Notes under the pieces: model-generated | What the model was told of the DNA's origin: nothing | The model's database searches: none | What the model saw: only the letters and a program-made list of their open reading frames with translations | Shown: piece by piece, positions 36,020-43,921 of the stretch | How positions within the stretch are numbered: position 1 is the stretch's first letter | How the letters are laid out: each line of letters starts with the position of its first letter | Assembly: GCF_009734385.1 (NCBI RefSeq) | Contig: NZ_CP046452.1 | Location: forward strand, 620,001 to 684,000 | Reading direction: 5' to 3' | DNA length: 64,000 nucleotides | From: Corynebacterium kalinowskii | GTDB taxonomy: Bacteria > Actinomycetota > Actinomycetes > Mycobacteriales > Mycobacteriaceae | Program-made: the position numbers and the translations under genes

Positions 36020-36786
36020 CTCAAGATATCGTCGCGGGGTATGCCTCGGGGCCGGACATTGTCCGGGGCGTTTCGCTCTCGGCTCAGCCCGGCACCGTGA
36101 CCACGCTGCTCGGCCCCAACGGTTGTGGCAAGTCCACGTTCCTCAAGACTCTTTCCCGCGTGCTGAGCCCACGTTCCGGATCCGTGCAGGTGGGTTCTTC
36201 GGAATTGCACGCTTTGGCGCCCCGGGAGGCCGCGAAATTAGTCGGCATGCTGGCGCAGCAGCCGATCGCTCCGCCGGGGATTACAGTGTCCGAGCTGGTG
36301 GAGCGCGGCAGGCATCCGCACCGCGGGCTGTTCGGTGGGCTTTCTACTGCAGACAAGCACGCGATCGAAGAGGCTTTGGATGTCACTGGAGTGACCTCGC
36401 TGGGCTCGACGTACGTTGCCGATCTTTCCGGCGGCCAGCGCCAGCGCGTGTGGTTCGCGATGGTGCTCGCGCAGGACACCCCGGTGATCTTGCTGGATGA
36501 GCCGACCACGTATTTGGACCCCGCGCACGCCATCGCGGTGCTTTCCCTGGCTCGTGAGCAGGCCCGCGCCGGGAAAACCGTGATCATGGTGCTGCATGAC
36601 CTCATGCTCGCCGGCGCCTATTCGGACCGACTAGTGCTGATGAAGGACGGCGCCCTGGTATCGTCCGGGACTCCCGCCGAGGTGTTGACGTCGAAGAACC
36701 TCGCTGCCGTCTACGGTCTGGAGGCGGAGATCTGGGAGGATCCTTCCTCAGATTCTCCGGTGATCGTGCCTAGGGGAGTGTGCTGA
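36007..36786 (+). CDS. FecE-type iron ABC transporter ATPase
   Basis: ATPase of 259 residues. Walker A GPNGCGKST (~39), signature LSGGQRQRV (~138) and Walker B VILLDEPTTYLD (~160) are intact, with the switch histidine in MVLHDL. The GTG at 36007 is chosen because a strong AAGGAGGT lies 4 nt before it; it overlaps the permease end by 13 bases. The open frame extends up to 35899, but that lies inside the permease. Confidence 0.93.
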   Translation: MELVAQDIVAGYASGPDIVRGVSLSAQPGTVTTLLGPNGCGKSTFLKTLSRVLSPRSGSVQVGSSELHALAPREAAKLVGMLAQQPIAPPGITVSELVERGRHPHRGLFGGLSTADKHAIEEALDVTGVTSLGSTYVADLSGGQRQRVWFAMVLAQDTPVILLDEPTTYLDPAHAIAVLSLAREQARAGKTVIMVLHDLMLAGAYSDRLVLMKDGALVSSGTPAEVLTSKNLAAVYGLEAEIWEDPSSDSPVIVPRGVC

Positions 36787-36889
36787 TCTTTAAGGTCTAA
36801 CGCCAGGAAAACAGCCCCGCAGCCAGGCTGTCTTGGGGGCATCCCCACCTCTGGTAATGTTCCTAGCGTTATATAGGAAAGGGCCCACT

Positions 36890-38740
36890 TTGAGTCTTAA
36901 GAATTTTGCGGAAACCACGTTCACGGATCCGAAGCAGATTCGTAACTTCTGCATCATCGCGCACATTGACCATGGCAAGTCCACGCTGGCCGACCGTATC
37001 CTCGGCCTGTCCGGCGTTATTGAGGCGCGCGATATGCGCGACCAGTACTTGGACAACATGGACATCGAGCGCGAGCGTGGCATCACCATCAAGGCTCAAA
37101 ACGTCCGCATCCCGTGGAGCCCAACCACCGGTAAGCACGCCGGTGAGCAGATCATCATGCACCTGATCGACACCCCGGGCCACGTCGACTTCACCTACGA
37201 AGTCTCCCGCGCGCTGGAGGCCTGTGAGGGCGCCATTTTGCTTGTCGACGCCGCCCAAGGCATCGAAGCCCAGACCCTGGCGAATCTCTATTTGGCCATG
37301 GAGAACGACCTCGAGATCATCCCGGTCCTGAACAAGATCGACCTCCCAGCCGCTGATCCCGAGAAGTACGCGCTGGAGATCGCCAACATCGTTGGCTGCG
37401 AGCCAGAAGACGTGCTGCGCGTCTCCGGTAAGACCGGCGTTGGCGTTCCTGAGCTGCTGGACAAGGTGTGTGAACTGATCCCCGCACCGAAGTCCGAGCA
37501 CGACGCAGACGCTCCTGCGCGCGCCATGATTTTCGACTCCGTCTACGACACCTACCGCGGCGTGGTCACCTACATTCGTATGATCGACGGCAAGCTCGAG
37601 CCACGCCAGAAGATCAAGATGATGTCCACCGGCGCCACCCACGAGCTGCTGGAAATCGGCGTTGTCTCCCCAACACCGAAGAAGACCAAGGGCCTTGGCC
37701 CAGGCGAAGTAGGTTACCTGATCACCGGCGTGAAGGACGTGCGCCAGTCCAAGGTCGGCGACACCGTGACCTGGGCTAACGGCGGTGCGGAAGAAGCTCT
37801 GCAGGGCTACGCCGAGCCGAAGCCGATGGTCTACTCGGGCCTGTTCCCAATCTCCCAGGCGCAGTACCCGGACCTGCGCGATGCGCTGGAAAAACTGCAG
37901 CTCAACGACGCCGCCCTCACCTGGGAACCAGAGACTTCTGTAGCTCTGGGCTTTGGTTTCCGTCTCGGCTTCCTCGGCCTGCTGCACATGGAAATCACCC
38001 GCGACCGCCTGCAGCGCGAGTTTGACCTGGATCTGATCTCCACGGCTCCTTCCGTGTCCTACCGTGTTGTTGCCGAAGACGGCGAAGAGATGATGGTGCA
38101 CAACCCTTCGGACTGGCCGGGTGGCAAGCTCCGCGAGGTGTGGGAGCCGATCGTGAAAACCACCGTCATCGTGCCGGCCGAGTTCGTGGGCACCACGATG
38201 GAGCTGTGCCAGCAAAAGCGTGGCGAAATGGGTGGCATGGACTACCTTTCCGAGGATCGCGTGGAGCTGCGCTACACCATGCCGCTCGGCGAAATCATCT
38301 TCGACTTCTTTGACATGCTCAAGTCCCGCACCCGCGGGTACGCTTCCCTCAACTACGAGGACGCAGGGGAGCAGCAGGCTGACCTGGTCAAGGTGGATAT
38401 TCTGCTGCAGGGCGAGCCTGTCGATGCCTTCTCCGCCATCGTGCACCGCGACAACGCGCAGTGGTACGGCAACAAGATGACCGTGAAGCTCAAAGAGCTT
38501 ATCCCGCGCCAGCAGTTCGAGGTGCCGGTGCAGGCTGCAATTGGTTCCAAGGTCATTGCGCGTGAGAACATCCGTGCGCTGCGCAAGGACGTGCTTGCCA
38601 AGTGTTACGGCGGTGACGTCTCCCGTAAGCGCAAACTGCTGGAAAAGCAGAAGGAAGGCAAGAAGCGCATGAAGAACATCGGTTCTGTCTCCGTGCCACA
38701 GGAAGCGTTCGTTGCGGCGCTGAGTACGGATGAAGGGTAG
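36890..38740 (+). CDS. lepA: Elongation factor 4 (LepA) GTPase
   Basis: Ribosomal GTPase thought to back-translocate or help 30S assembly. From TTG 36890 it has 616 residues, the usual size. G1 AHIDHGKST (~22), G3 DTPGH (~95) and NKID (~150); domains II and III of EF-G and the LepA-specific C-terminal domain ([14 protein letters not shown]; ending [15 protein letters not shown]) follow. A GGAAAGG site lies 6-12 nt before the TTG, and a TAATGT -10 box at 36855 would give a short leader. Longer starts at 36833 or 36857 are less likely. Confidence 0.95.
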   Translation: MSLKNFAETTFTDPKQIRNFCIIAHIDHGKSTLADRILGLSGVIEARDMRDQYLDNMDIERERGITIKAQNVRIPWSPTTGKHAGEQIIMHLIDTPGHVDFTYEVSRALEACEGAILLVDAAQGIEAQTLANLYLAMENDLEIIPVLNKIDLPAADPEKYALEIANIVGCEPEDVLRVSGKTGVGVPELLDKVCELIPAPKSEHDADAPARAMIFDSVYDTYRGVVTYIRMIDGKLEPRQKIKMMSTGATHELLEIGVVSPTPKKTKGLGPGEVGYLITGVKDVRQSKVGDTVTWANGGAEEALQGYAEPKPMVYSGLFPISQAQYPDLRDALEKLQLNDAALTWEPETSVALGFGFRLGFLGLLHMEITRDRLQREFDLDLISTAPSVSYRVVAEDGEEMMVHNPSDWPGGKLREVWEPIVKTTVIVPAEFVGTTMELCQQKRGEMGGMDYLSEDRVELRYTMPLGEIIFDFFDMLKSRTRGYASLNYEDAGEQQADLVKVDILLQGEPVDAFSAIVHRDNAQWYGNKMTVKLKELIPRQQFEVPVQAAIGSKVIARENIRALRKDVLAKCYGGDVSRKRKLLEKQKEGKKRMKNIGSVSVPQEAFVAALSTDEG

Positions 38741-39439
38741 TTTGCTAACCAGCTCAAAGAAGAACGAGTGCAGTAAAAGCGGAACTAGCACCTAGTTAAC
38801 TTTGAGGCCGGAGTTTTAGAGTAAAACGATCTATCTCAATAATGTGATAGACGTGAACCGCCTGAGAAAGTCGATGCACAATTGAATTGATTGAGCCAAG
38901 TCTGAAGGGCTTACAAACATTGATACGGACTGCTTGTTTTCCAAATTTACTAATAGGGATGAGATTTATCGGAAGACTTCAATTTCGTAGCTCGCATGCC
39001 TAGGCCTCCAGGGGGGGGGCGACGCCACGCAGGGTCTGGGCCATTCAGCGTTCCATACATTCGGCATCCGTGTGGAAAACGAATAGTTCGTTGACTTGGT
39101 TGGAATCAATCTCCTGAAAATGCGATGAAATACCCTTTCCGGCCGAACGGGAACATTTCAGCCGTCTACGGCTTTCATAACGACGTAGTTAGCAAGTACC
39201 GACTCATGGCAGCATTCTTTTCCAGGCTGTCAGACGGCCAACCGCAAGAGATCAACGGATTGACAGCCCCACAAAACATGCCTAGCGACGTCCATGCCAT
39301 TCAAACCCAAAGATGCTAAGTCGCGACCGTCGAAGTTTGAACTTATGATGTAAATGCATATTTGAATATTAAGCCGAAAAGTAAAGACTTGAGATATGCT
39401 GCTAACTGATGGCCCAGTAGTAATCAGAAGAGGAACATT
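38741..39439. other. 699-base gene-poor region after lepA, left edge of accessory island
   Basis: No convincing gene. A 64-codon + strand frame at 39125 matches nothing recognised. Base composition changes from the GC-rich lepA to clearly AT-richer sequence within ~100 bases. A run of nine G at 39011-39019 stands out. No tRNA, attachment-site repeat or transposase remnant could be identified. An AGAGGA ribosome site precedes the next gene. Confidence 0.6.
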
Positions 39440-41203
39440 ATGCAATTTGAAGCGCATACGAGATCACTGGAAGAAATAATAACCCTAAATCACCATACTA
39501 TTCCGCGTTATCAGCGACAATATGCATGGGATGAAGAAAATGTCGTTCAATTTTGGAATGATTTAGAGAAGAATGTCAAGGGACACTTTCTTGGCAGCAT
39601 GGTGGTATGTGAACCTGGCAATGGTCGTCGAGAAGTTATTGACGGACAGCAGAGGTTAACAACTTCGTTGATTCTATTATGTGCTTTGCGTAATTCTTAT
39701 CAAAAGCTCGGCAACGAAAGCCGACTTACTGGAATTAACAGTTTTATCGAATATGACGATAAAAACGGAGATCCACACTTTAGAATTGAGCATGTAGATC
39801 CAAATGCCAGAGAACGTTTGATTGATCAAGTGTTTCGGAAAAAGAGGGATTATGGTCGGATGAGGCGAGAAAAGCAAAGTCTCGAGTCTTCCGCTCTGGA
39901 AATTTTTGAGAGCAAAATTGATCAGCGGCTAGACGCTGCGGGTCTGGACGGTTCATTGATTGAGCTTGACAAGATTCGGGATTCCCTTTTAAGTGCGGAA
40001 GTGGTCTATGTTTCTGGTCAAGATCGAAAGAGTGCCTTTAAAATTTTTGAAACTTTGAATGACCGTGGCCAAAGTCTCACAGTCGCAGATCTGGTCAAGA
40101 ATCAGCTACTTGAACACATTCCCATTGATGCTGGCGAACAGTCTGAACGGCGTTGGTCCAGTTTTTCTTCCTTCATTGAAGAGTCTCAGTTGGAGGGAAT
40201 GGATGCAAAACGCTTCTTCTACGACTATTGGAATTCACATTCGCTAGATTCAAGCCAGAATTTGGAAATTATAGCGAATGACCATATTCGTAGATCTATT
40301 CAAACTTATGTCGAAACTCAATCCTCGAAAGAGGAAACGTCCGTTAGCTTAATTGAAGATATAGAAAAATCTGCAAAAATAATATCCATCTTGGGTGAGA
40401 TCCTGGCAAGCGGGGGTAGTCCAGAAGCTTGGAGGTCAATTGTAGATCAAAATGAATGGCGTGCAGATAAGTACTATGACATAACTCAACCCCTTTATGG
40501 AATTCTGGTTACCTCTGCAAGCCAGCCAATCATGCTGTTGCTTGCTATTTTTCGTGCCTACCTAGAAGGTCGAAATGGATTTAGCGCCAAACTTGTCAAG
40601 TCGTTCTTAAGGGATATTGAGGTATTTCAGTTTAGATGGTCGATAGCTCGGAAAACTTCTACCGCGCAACAAAGAAAGCTGTATCGACGTGCTGCAGTCG
40701 CTGTAGATCTCGCGAGGAACGGAAACGAACTGGCGATGGCGAGGGAGCAATTCGTGACGGAAGCGAAGAAGTATTTGCCTACAGATATCCAATTTGAATC
40801 TGGAATAAGTGGGTTAGTATATTCAAATACAAAACGAAAAGATGCGGCTAAAATCCGCTATATTTTGTCTCGCGTAGAATCTATTCTGCCAGAAACTAAG
40901 ATAGACCTAAAGCAGCAACCTTCTATTGAACATATAGAGGGGCAAGCTGGTAGATCTGAAATTACACCTCGGAATAGCTGGGTATTCAACATCGGTAATC
41001 TGATGCTGCTACCTGCCGGAATCAATAGTTCGTTGCCTAAGGATTTTGTTGACAAGGCTGACGAATTGTGTAGGTTTGTAAACCCTGCTGATTCGGTACT
41101 CCTCAAGCAAATAGAAGCGAAAGTCTGGGACCACAGGGCTGCTCGATCAAGGGAAAGGGAAATTAAAGAACTCGCTTCTCGCAGTATTTGGAAATTTAAT
41201 TAG
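39440..41203 (+). CDS. DUF262/DUF1524 protein, GmrSD-like nuclease (first copy)
   Basis: A 587-residue protein with the GmrS-type DUF262 domain: IPRYQRQYAW (~21-30), VIDGQQRLTT (~67-75) and LNDRGQSLTVADLVKN (~203). The GmrD-type DUF1524 HNH-like end carries SIEHIEGQ (~496) and IGNLMLL (~520). In GmrSD, DUF262 uses NTPs and DUF1524 cuts modified phage DNA; here both are fused in one chain, as in many such proteins. Codon use is AT-rich compared with lepA, a sign of transfer. It stands alone, with AGAGGA before the ATG. Anti-phage restriction is the likely role, unproven. Confidence 0.85.
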   Translation: MQFEAHTRSLEEIITLNHHTIPRYQRQYAWDEENVVQFWNDLEKNVKGHFLGSMVVCEPGNGRREVIDGQQRLTTSLILLCALRNSYQKLGNESRLTGINSFIEYDDKNGDPHFRIEHVDPNARERLIDQVFRKKRDYGRMRREKQSLESSALEIFESKIDQRLDAAGLDGSLIELDKIRDSLLSAEVVYVSGQDRKSAFKIFETLNDRGQSLTVADLVKNQLLEHIPIDAGEQSERRWSSFSSFIEESQLEGMDAKRFFYDYWNSHSLDSSQNLEIIANDHIRRSIQTYVETQSSKEETSVSLIEDIEKSAKIISILGEILASGGSPEAWRSIVDQNEWRADKYYDITQPLYGILVTSASQPIMLLLAIFRAYLEGRNGFSAKLVKSFLRDIEVFQFRWSIARKTSTAQQRKLYRRAAVAVDLARNGNELAMAREQFVTEAKKYLPTDIQFESGISGLVYSNTKRKDAAKIRYILSRVESILPETKIDLKQQPSIEHIEGQAGRSEITPRNSWVFNIGNLMLLPAGINSSLPKDFVDKADELCRFVNPADSVLLKQIEAKVWDHRAARSREREIKELASRSIWKFN

Positions 41204-41726
41204 AAAAGTCTTTATTTGATTTGTGATCCTTGTCTAAATGCATCATTTTAGATTTTCTTAAGAATGTCTGTATAAGTCAAATGGGTTTCAAAGCTACAGA
41301 AGTCCTGATTTGCAGGTATTGCAAAGATCTTAGTCTAAATCTGGTCAGCATTGCGGTAAGAATCTTTGCGGTTCGTAGCTGCAAAAGTTCTGAGTGCTTC
41401 AAGGAATAATCGTCGACACGAATTTTATCGAAAGACTGTGTTCGAGAAACTGGTCGTTTGTCGGAATCGTTTTTGCAAAACCTGTCCAGGGTCGGATTTG
41501 GGGTGGTCCAAGAACATGCGAGCAAATCCTGATAATCAAAACTGCTGAAAGATAAGCCTGTTGTGCAATAGCTTCAGGTATCTAGACACATTTATACTTA
41601 CGAATCCCACCGGCAACATTTGTACTTCAAGGTGTCACCAAGTGCGATATTCTCAGTCTTTTGAGGAGGTACCCAACTATTGGGGCCCAACCCTAGAGGT
41701 CCTCAACAAAGGTGAGCGTGGAGTTA
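41204..41726. other. 523-base AT-rich intergenic region
   Basis: No gene seen. It contains a pair of inverted segments near 41325-41365 (GCAAAGAT...ATCTTTGC) that could fold, and short chance frames only. A GGAGGT-like site (tGAGGAGGTacc, ~41662) and later a start codon lead into the decayed cutinase copy. Confidence 0.5.
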
Positions 41727-42150
41727 TGACGATGTTGAAACGAGGGTTGGCTGTGTTGGTGGCATCGACAAGTACGCTGACTAGCATCGCTACTGCTGCT
41801 CTGGTCGCGGGCGCGCAGGATCAGTGCCCAGCGGTGGTCGTTGTTGTGACGCGCGACTCGGGTCAAAATGTCGGTTACGGGTGGACACCGACGCAGTATG
41901 GTGCATCGTCTTGGGTGTCTAACGGCCGTTAAGGCTCCATACTTATTCGTTCTTGTAGCGCACTGAGGTCGTGCACCAGCTTGACACTGGAGAGTCGCTT
42001 TGCACGGTTGTTTGAGGAGTTAGGCGTGGACGAGCGTGATTACCCTGCAAGTATTTCGCAGAACAACTTCCGTCAGCCAATCAAGGCTTCTGAAATCCTC
42101 GTTGTGTTCACCGTGGTCGCGTTGCCGTTGGTGCAAGTCCGTTCTAGGTA
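41727..42150 (+). pseudogene. Decayed cutinase-like esterase
   Basis: Starts MTMLKRGLAVLVAST, a signal peptide, then QDQCPAVVVVVTRDSGQNVGYGW and YGASSWVSNGR, clearly related to the intact cutinase gene at 14971. A TAA at about 41931 replaces the codon after NGR. Similarity resumes in another frame (DERDYPAS, then NFRQPIKASE at ~42027-42100) and fades after ~42130. No nucleophile GxSxG is left. A short secreted 68-residue peptide could still be made but would be non-catalytic. Confidence 0.85.
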
Positions 42151-42352
42151 GCCAAAACTCATCAGGGGGGGCTTCGGACGTCACCAATTTGGATACAAAC
42201 TTGATTCACGAGGTGAGTCGTGCGAGATTTGACTACTCCTGATCGATGGAACACTTTGTAAGTGAGCGATATCTGGGAGATTCTAGTTTGTCAGGAAGCC
42301 GCAGTTCGACGTCCGGTTCCGGGGATTCCTGGGGCCGGTTTATTGTTTTCTG

Positions 42353-42358
42353 TAACCT
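42353..42358 (+). promoter_or_regulatory. -10 box for leaderless peptidase E
   Basis: TAACCT is 7 nt before the ATG at 42366 and favours that start over the ATG 40 codons upstream. Confidence 0.5.
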
Positions 42359-42365
42359 CGGAATC

Positions 42366-42959
42366 ATGAAACTCATCCTCACTTCTTTCCTGCACTCCCG
42401 TCTACCTGAGTATGTTTCAGGAAAGGTGGCCTACATCGGCGATGCTGCACGCAGCTACGGGGATGCGCCTTGGGTAATGACCGAGCGAAATACCCTTGTG
42501 GAGCAGGGGTTTGAAGTGATCGACCTGCCGGTGGCGAGCACACCGCTTGAAGAATTCGACAAGGTTTTGTCCGAGGTTGACGCAGTTTATGTAGCAGGTG
42601 GAGAAACCTTTGACCTGCTGTACGTTCTGCGAAGCACGGGTGCGTTTGAGATCCTCCAAGAAAAGGTCAAGAGTGGGCTGACGTACATCGGGACTAGCGC
42701 CGGATCAGTCCTTGTGGGGCCTTCGATCGAACCGATCTCGCTTATGGACTCACCGGACAAAGCTCCTGACCTTAAGGACTTCACCGGGCTCAATCTGGTG
42801 GACATCTGCGTGGTTCCACACGCTTCCGGAACAATCGCTTCCTACCCGATTACCGTCATTGCCGAGATCGTTGCCAAATACGGCGAGCAGTATCCATTGC
42901 AGCTTCTACGCGACGGGCAAGCGCTCGTCATTGAGGATGGATCTGTTCGTCTGATTTAG
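42366..42959 (+). CDS. Peptidase E-like protein (family S51)
   Basis: A 197-residue protein of the class-I glutamine-amidotransferase-like S51 peptidases, which cleave Asp-X dipeptides in E. coli. The nucleophile elbow [10 protein letters not shown] holds the serine (~108); [12 protein letters not shown] (~75) and the late CVVPHASG (~150) fit the family. The open frame extends 40 codons upstream, but a leaderless -10 box and the family start MKLILTS support 42366. It is convergent with the next gene. Confidence 0.83.
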   Translation: MKLILTSFLHSRLPEYVSGKVAYIGDAARSYGDAPWVMTERNTLVEQGFEVIDLPVASTPLEEFDKVLSEVDAVYVAGGETFDLLYVLRSTGAFEILQEKVKSGLTYIGTSAGSVLVGPSIEPISLMDSPDKAPDLKDFTGLNLVDICVVPHASGTIASYPITVIAEIVAKYGEQYPLQLLRDGQALVIEDGSVRLI

Positions 42960-43025
42960 GACAGGTCGGCTTATCGACGGCAGGTTCTGAGATTGCCCGG
43001 TGCTGGCCATTTTCGATAAGTTGGT

Positions 43026-43511
43026 TCAGACTTTCACAGGGCAGGCTATCTGTCCCTTTAGACGCGCGATCAGTGCAATGGACAAAAGCAACAGCGCCCC
43101 AATCCCTAGAAGCGGCTGCACCGGAGCGAAGTAGGTGAGAGCCCCCGAGTATCCCAGCAATACTAGGGCGATCTTGTTGCAGACGGGGCAACCGACAGCG
43201 AACCATGTCAAGAAAGTGCCAAGAAATCCCAGCGTGCTGGAGTCCTCTTTGGTCTGTGTCTCCGGCGCTTTGAGATAGGTTGCCACCAGCATTCCGGACG
43301 CAATCGCAGTGAGAATCCACACTGGATAGCTCCACCAGGTCGGAGGTACATCGCGGTGGAACCAGGAATTTGGAATAAGGACCGTTGGTAGACCAATCAA
43401 AACTGCGGTACCTACTGAGGCCAGTACAGTTGTTGCCCATTCGCGCGGACCCCACATGCGGAGCGCTTGGGTGGCTTGCTGGAGCCACTGATTGGGAAGG
43501 TTGCTTGCCAT
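43026..43511 (-). CDS. Small membrane protein with GCPVCNK motif
   Basis: A 161-residue protein with four hydrophobic segments (~24-42, ~55-75, ~95-118 around TWFAVGCPVCNKIALVLLG, and ~125-148). The CPVC pair at a membrane border recalls thiol-redox or metal-handling membrane proteins, but no family is assigned. Start 43511 is chosen because TAAACT lies 8 nt upstream (leaderless); the open frame runs 17 codons further. It is divergent from the MazG-like gene, with both -10 boxes within 50 bases of each other. Confidence 0.7.
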   Translation of the reverse strand: MASNLPNQWLQQATQALRMWGPREWATTVLASVGTAVLIGLPTVLIPNSWFHRDVPPTWWSYPVWILTAIASGMLVATYLKAPETQTKEDSSTLGFLGTFLTWFAVGCPVCNKIALVLLGYSGALTYFAPVQPLLGIGALLLLSIALIARLKGQIACPVKV

Positions 43512-43519
43512 AAGGGTGG

Positions 43520-43525
43520 AGTTTA
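43520..43525 (-). promoter_or_regulatory. -10 box for the leaderless CPVC membrane protein
   Basis: On the - strand TAAACT lies 8 nt before the ATG at 43511. Confidence 0.5.
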
Positions 43526-43563
43526 GCCCTAAGTTGGGCAGATATCTCAGATGAAGCTTCAAC

Positions 43564-43569
43564 TATGAT
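43564..43569 (+). promoter_or_regulatory. -10 box of the MazG/GIY-YIG-helicase operon
   Basis: TATGAT would start transcription about 7 bases downstream, giving a ~20-nt leader with GAGGAAGGA (43583-43591) before the ATG at 43598. Confidence 0.5.
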
Positions 43570-43597
43570 GACCTTTAAACGCGAGGAAGGACTAAAG

Positions 43598-43921
43598 ATG
43601 GCAATCGCTCAGCGGGCAACCGATGCGCTCTTGAGTTTCTCGAAGGCAAGGGACTGGGGACAATTTCACACCCCAGAGAACTTGTCGAAGTCTATAGCGA
43701 TCGAGGCTGCTGAACTCTTAGAGTGCTTCCAATGGAGTAATGAGTTTGATCTTGAGGAAATCAAAGGTGAACTCGCAGACGTAGTTAGCTATTGCATATT
43801 GCTCGCGCAGGTGACAAATATCGACCTAACTGAAGCCATCCTTGAAAAAGTTGCTCTCAATGAGTCGCGTTATCCGTTGGAGAAGAGCACCGGAACGTCG
43901 ACAAAGTATGACAGGCTCTAA
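43598..43921 (+). CDS. MazG-like nucleotide pyrophosphohydrolase
   Basis: A 107-residue all-alpha NTP pyrophosphohydrolase that splits (d)NTPs to NMP and pyrophosphate. The metal-binding ExxE...ExxD pattern is seen in IAIEAAELLECFQW (~34-47) and EEIKGELADVVSYCILLA (~54-71). ATG 43598 is preferred over the ATGs at 43565 and 43568 because of the GAGGAAGGA ribosome site 6-7 nt upstream. It overlaps the following nuclease-helicase gene by 14 bases, so the two are probably made together. Confidence 0.87.
   Translation: MAIAQRATDALLSFSKARDWGQFHTPENLSKSIAIEAAELLECFQWSNEFDLEEIKGELADVVSYCILLAQVTNIDLTEAILEKVALNESRYPLEKSTGTSTKYDRL

Noticed and set aside
36869..38791. 640-codon open frame on the strand opposite lepA
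   Set aside because: It is the shadow of lepA: same bases, no ribosome site, unlikely composition. The same holds for the 466-codon frame opposite folC (2772-4172) and the long frames opposite obg and proB (11287-13009).
39011..39019. Run of nine G as a phase-variation tract
   Set aside because: It lies outside any gene or promoter I can support; it may be a sequencing or decay feature.
39125..39319. 64-codon frame after lepA
   Set aside because: No ribosome site, no recognisable domain, and it lies in a degenerate AT-rich stretch; not supported as a gene.
42928..43488. Alternative 186-codon frame overlapping the CPVC membrane protein
   Set aside because: Its product looks random, while the other frame has membrane segments and a leaderless promoter.
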